This document shows positions 60,729 through 64,000 of a DNA stretch of 64,000 nt, in pieces (the stretch's first letter is position 1; each line of letters begins with the position of its first letter). This DNA comes from Saprospiraceae bacterium. GTDB lineage: Bacteria > Bacteroidota > Bacteroidia > Chitinophagales > Saprospiraceae. The notes under the pieces are model-generated. The model had not been told where the DNA came from, made no database searches, and saw nothing but the letters and a program-made list of their open reading frames with translations. The position numbers and the translations under genes are program-made. The stretch lies in the NCBI GenBank assembly GCA_019187225.1, contig JABAQQ010000006.1:1-64000 (forward strand), in the 5' to 3' direction.

Positions 60729-61105
60729 GGTTTGAGGGTTTGAGGGGTGTGGACACGCTCGGTTTTAGCTTGTGAGTACAGCGCAAATTAAGTTTGTTTG
60801 GTTTAAAGAGTTGATAAACATTTGAATATCAACCTTATAGATTTTTGTCAACTTAATTGGCACTGAACTGATTTTGACGGTGCAAATATTCCTAAACCAT
60901 GTTCAATCCATTCAAAATCCGTACCTCCATTTCAAGTGATGAGATCGGATGAAACAGGTTTTTGTCCAGCCACGATAGCAGCACATCTCAGCGCTTCTTT
61001 TTTCAGCAAAAATTGGAGCGCCTAAACGTTTCCTTCAATTGGCTGTTTCAGTAAAAACAACCTTGGTACCCTCCAATCAGAAACCATGAAACCTGCTTTT
61101 TAGAT
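60729..61105. other. Intergenic region with possible decayed element
   Basis: 377 bases without a gene. GCGCAAATTAAGTTT at 60781 and its inverted counterpart at 60849-60863 (12 of 15 bases) enclose a perfect 7-bp hairpin (60810-60833). This is compatible with a small decayed inverted-repeat element. From 60895 to 61105 I see no structure or ORF of note. Confidence 0.3.
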
Positions 61106-62194
61106 ATGCTCGGCTTCCGCTTTACCGATTTCAAGCCCGACCCGAACCAGACAACGTTCGACCGGCTGTTCAAAATTTTCCAGGAACTCATGCTCTACAC
61201 GTCGGGCGACGTGTACGAGGCGCTCGCATGGCTCACCGAACTCGATAAGCAGTACAAACTGACCAGCGACGACTACGGAATGGGCGACTTCATCCGCGAA
61301 CTGGAAGAGCGCGGATACATCCGGCGCGACGGCGACGGCAACGGAGGCATGGGGCCGACTTCCAAACTCGAGATCAGCCTGCGGCAAAAAAGCCTCGACG
61401 ACATTTTCGGCGACCTGAAAAAAGCCAAAAGCGGCAAACACGATACCCATATCATCGGCCGGGGCGATGAATTCACCGCCGACGTAAAGCCTTACGAATT
61501 CGGAGACCGCCTCGAAAACCTGGCAGTTACCAATTCCCTGCGCAACGCTTATATCAACCACGGCATCGAGGAGTTCAATATGACCCAGGACGACCTCGAA
61601 ATGCACGAGACTTACTACCAAAGTCAGATGTCGTGCGTGCTGATGATTGACATTTCACACTCGATGATCCTCTACGGTGAAGACCGCATCACACCCGCCA
61701 AAAAAGTCGCGCTCGCGTTGGCTGAATTCATCAAGACCCGCTACCCCAAGGATACACTCGACATCATTGTATTCGGCGACGACGCCTGGCCCATCGAACT
61801 GAAGGACGTTCCCTACTTAGAAGTCGGTGAATACCATACGAATACCGTTGCCGGGCTGGAACTCGCGCTCGACATTCTCAAACGCCGCCGCAACCCCAAC
61901 AAACAGATTTTTATGATCACCGACGGCAAACCCACTTGTCTGAAAATCGGAAAAAACTATTACAAAAACTCCTTCGGCCTCGACCGCAAGATCGTTAACC
62001 GCTGCCTCAACCTCGCTATGCGCTGCCGCAAATTAGGCGTGCCCATCACCACATTCATGATCGCCCGCGACCCCTATCTCGTGCGTTTCGTAGAGGCATT
62101 TACGCAGACGAACAACGGCAAGGCGTTTTATTCGAGCCTGCAGGGACTGGGCTCCTTCGTGTTGGAAAATTATAAGAAGAGAAAGCGGAAATAA
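61106..62194 (+). CDS. VWA-domain protein
   Basis: 362 residues, no signal peptide. Residues ~175-355 form a von Willebrand A domain with the MIDAS motif D182-I-S-H-S186 and further MIDAS-region acidic residues in VFGDDAWP and MITDGKP. The N-terminal ~170 residues are helical (FDRLFKIFQELMLYTSGDVYEALAWL) with a Gly-rich insert (~75-85). Such proteins commonly pair with a MoxR-type AAA ATPase, which is not adjacent here; the gene stands alone. Probably a cytosolic chaperone-type partner of a metal enzyme, but this is inference. Confidence 0.85.
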   Translation: MLGFRFTDFKPDPNQTTFDRLFKIFQELMLYTSGDVYEALAWLTELDKQYKLTSDDYGMGDFIRELEERGYIRRDGDGNGGMGPTSKLEISLRQKSLDDIFGDLKKAKSGKHDTHIIGRGDEFTADVKPYEFGDRLENLAVTNSLRNAYINHGIEEFNMTQDDLEMHETYYQSQMSCVLMIDISHSMILYGEDRITPAKKVALALAEFIKTRYPKDTLDIIVFGDDAWPIELKDVPYLEVGEYHTNTVAGLELALDILKRRRNPNKQIFMITDGKPTCLKIGKNYYKNSFGLDRKIVNRCLNLAMRCRKLGVPITTFMIARDPYLVRFVEAFTQTNNGKAFYSSLQGLGSFVLENYKKRKRK

Positions 62195-62310
62195 GCACTT
62201 AGACATTGGACGTTGGACAGCTGGACGTTGGACTTTTAGCCTTGTAAATCAATTATTTAGTCCAACGTCCAATGTCCAACGTCTAACTCTCGAACGTCCA
62301 ACGTCCGTTT
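62195..62310. repeat. TTGGAC / GTCCAA inverted array
   Basis: Three TTGGACGT-type units, an AT-rich centre, then five GTCCAACGTCCAAT-type units in reverse orientation. It begins right at the stop of the VWA gene and fills most of the convergent gap to the SafE-type gene. Confidence 0.85.
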
Positions 62311-62335
62311 TTTTTCGCAGACCTGAACAACCGGG

Positions 62336-63028
62336 TCAATGACATTCATACCCCGCTTTCGGCACGGCCGATTCGAACAGCAACAGATCGAGGTGCAGCC
62401 CCCTTTGTAAGAGCAATAACCCGGCTAGGGTGAGCAGAATGGGTTGTGCCAATCTTATTTTTTGCCGGATAGAAAAACCGAGCGAGCGGCCGAAAACGCT
62501 CACGGTCAGCATCAAAGGCAAGGTTCCCAGCCCAAACAGCGCCATAAAAAGACCTCCCTCTATTCCCCGGCTGGTTGCGATGGCTCCGGCAAGTGCGGCA
62601 TACACCATCCCGCAGGGCAACAGGCCGTTGAGCAGACCGACGCCGAATGCAGCGCCATTTGAATTTTGATTCAACAAACGACCGATGCGCAACTGTACGC
62701 TCCTGGTGAATCTTCCGAACCCGGGCAAGTTCGTCACCAATTGTTCGAAGCGCCAGGCCATAAATGCCATCGCCAGCATCAACACCCCCGCTCCGATGGA
62801 AAGTCCTTGCTGTATCCCGGCCAGCGCAATGCTCTTTCCCAGCAGGCCGAACAACACTCCTAACGCGGCATAGGTCAGAATGCGCCCCGCGTGATAGGTC
62901 AGCATTTCACGCAAAACATGCCGCCTCCCCGCTGCATCGAGCGGCAGTGCCAGCATCAGCGGGCCGCACATGCCGACGCAGTGCAGACTAGCGGCAAGAC
63001 CGAGCAGGAGTGGGGTAATCACTGTCAT
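62336..63028 (-). CDS. Sulfite exporter TauE/SafE-family (DsbD-like) membrane protein
   Basis: 230 residues in six or seven hydrophobic helices. HCVGMCGPLML near the N terminus and GLLPCGMVYAALAGA in the middle are the signature of the cytochrome-oxidase-linked SafE/DsbD_2 group (COG2836), in which the Cys residues may handle copper or electrons. It is encoded behind the CcoH and CcoG genes, the usual place for this protein in cbb3 oxidase clusters, so a role in oxidase assembly is likely. The start ATG at 63028 fits the first helix. Confidence 0.85.
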   Translation of the reverse strand: MTVITPLLLGLAASLHCVGMCGPLMLALPLDAAGRRHVLREMLTYHAGRILTYAALGVLFGLLGKSIALAGIQQGLSIGAGVLMLAMAFMAWRFEQLVTNLPGFGRFTRSVQLRIGRLLNQNSNGAAFGVGLLNGLLPCGMVYAALAGAIATSRGIEGGLFMALFGLGTLPLMLTVSVFGRSLGFSIRQKIRLAQPILLTLAGLLLLQRGLHLDLLLFESAVPKAGYECH

Positions 63029-63108
63029 GAAACAAGTAATTATCGTTATTGCGTCATCGAGTCGTACTGGTCATTATCAGGGTCATTGGTCAAACAAATA
63101 AAATGACT

Positions 63109-63555
63109 TTAATGACTCTTCATTACGTTAACCGTCGTTTCCCAGAAATACCCTTTTCCGTCGGCTTCCCAGTCGAGTTCGACGCGCCATCTGCCGCTCG
63201 CAAGGTTTGCCGCAGGAATTTCGATTGCATTTGTATTTTCGATCTTCACCGAAAAATCGTCGCGGGTAGTCGCTGAACGGTAGAATTTGGCCGAACCGCC
63301 GGAAACGTTCATACCGGACGGAAACTGAACGGAAATCGTTTTATCCGGAGTATTGAAACGCGCCACCGGAAGATTGGCCAACGTGGATGCGTTTTGTTTT
63401 TTGTCCATCCGCGCCTGGTAATTCAGGTCGAGATCGTAGTAGTTTTTTTGCACCAGACCCGGATCGTGTTGGCGGGAGGCGAACACCACGCCGACCATGC
63501 TCAGCGCGAAAATTCCGTATGCGAGTGCGATGCCGGTTCCCCAGTTGAATTTCAT
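63109..63555 (-). CDS. ccoH: FixH/CcoH-type cbb3 oxidase assembly protein
   Basis: 148 residues from ATG 63555: one N-terminal membrane helix (GIALAYGIFALSMVGVVFA), then a periplasmic beta domain. QHDPGLVQKNYYDLDLNYQARMDK is the diagnostic FixH region (Y-Y-x-x-x-L-x-Y). It should help mature or stabilise the cbb3 cytochrome oxidase. The frame continues 13 codons upstream through a TATGAGTG repeat, without homology. Between CcoG and the SafE-type gene on the same strand. Confidence 0.87.
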   Translation of the reverse strand: MKFNWGTGIALAYGIFALSMVGVVFASRQHDPGLVQKNYYDLDLNYQARMDKKQNASTLANLPVARFNTPDKTISVQFPSGMNVSGGSAKFYRSATTRDDFSVKIENTNAIEIPAANLASGRWRVELDWEADGKGYFWETTVNVMKSH

Positions 63556-63590
63556 TGTATGAGTGTATGAGTATTTGAGTGTTTGAATGA
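63556..63590. repeat. GTATGAGT-type octamer repeat before ccoH
   Basis: Four loosely conserved 8-base units (TATGAGTG, TATGAGTA, TTTGAGTG, TTTGAATG) directly in front of the ccoH start codon. Confidence 0.55.
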
Positions 63591-63612
63591 GCACGCTCCT
63601 CTACTGCTACTG

Positions 63613-64000
63613 CTATCTTCCCGGTCCCATGAAGTTGGTATCCACTGCGTCTATTTTTTTCCCTTCGGAAATAACTTCTATCCTGATCGGTGTTTTACGC
63701 CCTTTCAATTGTTCTATCGGCATTTCCAAAAAGAAAGCGCCTTCGATCTTACTCCCTTTTTCAATGCCGGTGGGCGCCTGGCCCACGATCTGAATCACGG
63801 CACCGGGAGTGGCGGTTTTTAGTTCGATGGGCAGGTTTTTGGAGGATTTGTTGAGGAGGGTATAGGTATAAAGATTCGTCAGGTGCGTATCGTCTTTTTG
63901 CTGGTAAAGTTGCCCCGGCGAACGCAAAATGATGGTCTCTATTACACCGCGCCGTGCGATCAGGAATACGTCGAGTGCGATCAGGGCGAGCAGCACTGCC
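63613..64000 (-). CDS. ccoG: CcoG-type cytochrome oxidase accessory protein, C-terminal part
   Basis: The last ~129 residues of a protein continuing beyond the window. A transmembrane helix (LLALIALDVFLIARRG) is followed by VIETIILRSPGQLYQQ and an Ig-like C-terminal domain (LTNLYTYTLLNKSSKNLPIELK, GRKTPIRIEVISEGKKID), the C terminus of CcoG/FixG ferredoxin-type proteins. The [4Fe-4S] half is outside the window. It lies 58 bases upstream of ccoH on the same strand, forming the cbb3 assembly cluster. Truncated only by the window edge. Confidence 0.85.
   Translation of the reverse strand, partial: AVLLALIALDVFLIARRGVIETIILRSPGQLYQQKDDTHLTNLYTYTLLNKSSKNLPIELKTATPGAVIQIVGQAPTGIEKGSKIEGAFFLEMPIEQLKGRKTPIRIEVISEGKKIDAVDTNFMGPGR

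Noticed and set aside
60781-60863. Insertion sequence with terminal inverted repeats
   Set aside because: Ends match only 12 of 15 bases, no transposase is present and the element is under 90 bases. Kept as an uncertain intergenic note.
61100-61621. 173-codon minus-strand ORF opposite the VWA gene
   Set aside because: Shadow of the VWA frame.

Overview
The window looks like a chromosomal segment of a Bacteroidota bacterium, most likely of the Saprospiria/Saprospiraceae type. The reasons are three T9SS cargo proteins with C-terminal sorting domains, many SPII lipoproteins, a PorE-like protein, promoters of the TTTG-N19-21-TAnnTTTG kind, hardly any Shine-Dalgarno sequences, and a 5S rRNA end of the Bacteroidota kind. 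Most of it is ordinary moderately GC-rich housekeeping DNA. The exception is a lower-GC accessory stretch at about 21.1-27.8 kb. The placement rests on gene content only.

Layout. 0-5.5 kb: 3' end of a 5S rRNA with terminator, an alpha-oxoamine synthase (probably serine palmitoyltransferase), a cysteine synthase/CBS-like enzyme, a possible 32-residue membrane peptide, the E2 of 2-oxoglutarate dehydrogenase and an SdiA-regulated-type beta-propeller. 5.5-15.3 kb: HAD phosphatase, M16 protease, YhhN lysoplasmalogenase, Lgt, TrmB, Mn-type superoxide dismutase, a subtilase lipoprotein and FolE. 15.6-21 kb: two unrecognised proteins, a small Cys protein, a SARP/BTAD-type regulator, a DprE1-like FAD oxidoreductase and FabH. 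21-27.8 kb: a probable island bordered by broken genes. It carries a TPR protein next to a TIR-domain protein with an intact catalytic Glu, an esterase-like lipoprotein, a beta-barrel protein, a GlxA-type AraC regulator, a DUF6010-like membrane protein and a DUF4256 protein. 27.9-42.2 kb: homogentisate dioxygenase, small membrane proteins, a GH13 enzyme, a TIR-TPR-SDR fusion protein, a TlpA-like protein, a 1130-residue T9SS protein, a DUF1573 lipoprotein and an Hsp70 (HscA-like). 42.5-57.3 kb: queuosine-precursor transporter, NudK-like Nudix enzyme, cytidylate kinase-like protein, cardiolipin synthase, CotH/T9SS protein, DUF4340 protein, two UbiA-family prenyltransferases, PurN, a PorE-like protein with SPOR in place of OmpA, and gamma-glutamyltransferase. 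57.4-64 kb: DUF4231/SLATT membrane protein, beta-helix T9SS protein, a secreted Cys-rich protein, a VWA protein, and the end of a cbb3-oxidase assembly cluster (CcoG, CcoH, SafE-type membrane protein).

The most unusual feature is not a gene. Many intergenic spaces are filled by short tandem repeats with a unit of 6-8 bases (most often 7), and at about eleven loci these are arranged as two arms of opposite orientation that would fold into long imperfect hairpins. The repeat sequence differs from locus to locus but the architecture is the same. Arrays often begin exactly at the upstream stop codon and reach to within a few bases of the next start codon. In places they supply stop codons, sit directly before GTG starts, or run through protein linkers (E2 and the TIR-TPR-SDR protein).

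The two most interesting proteins are the TIR-TPR-SDR fusion (32.1-34.5 kb), preceded by a perfect 30-bp hairpin, and the TPR/TIR gene pair at 22.3-23.9 kb. The latter could be a small NAD-targeting defence or signalling module. All functional names rest on my reading of the sequence; no database search was run.
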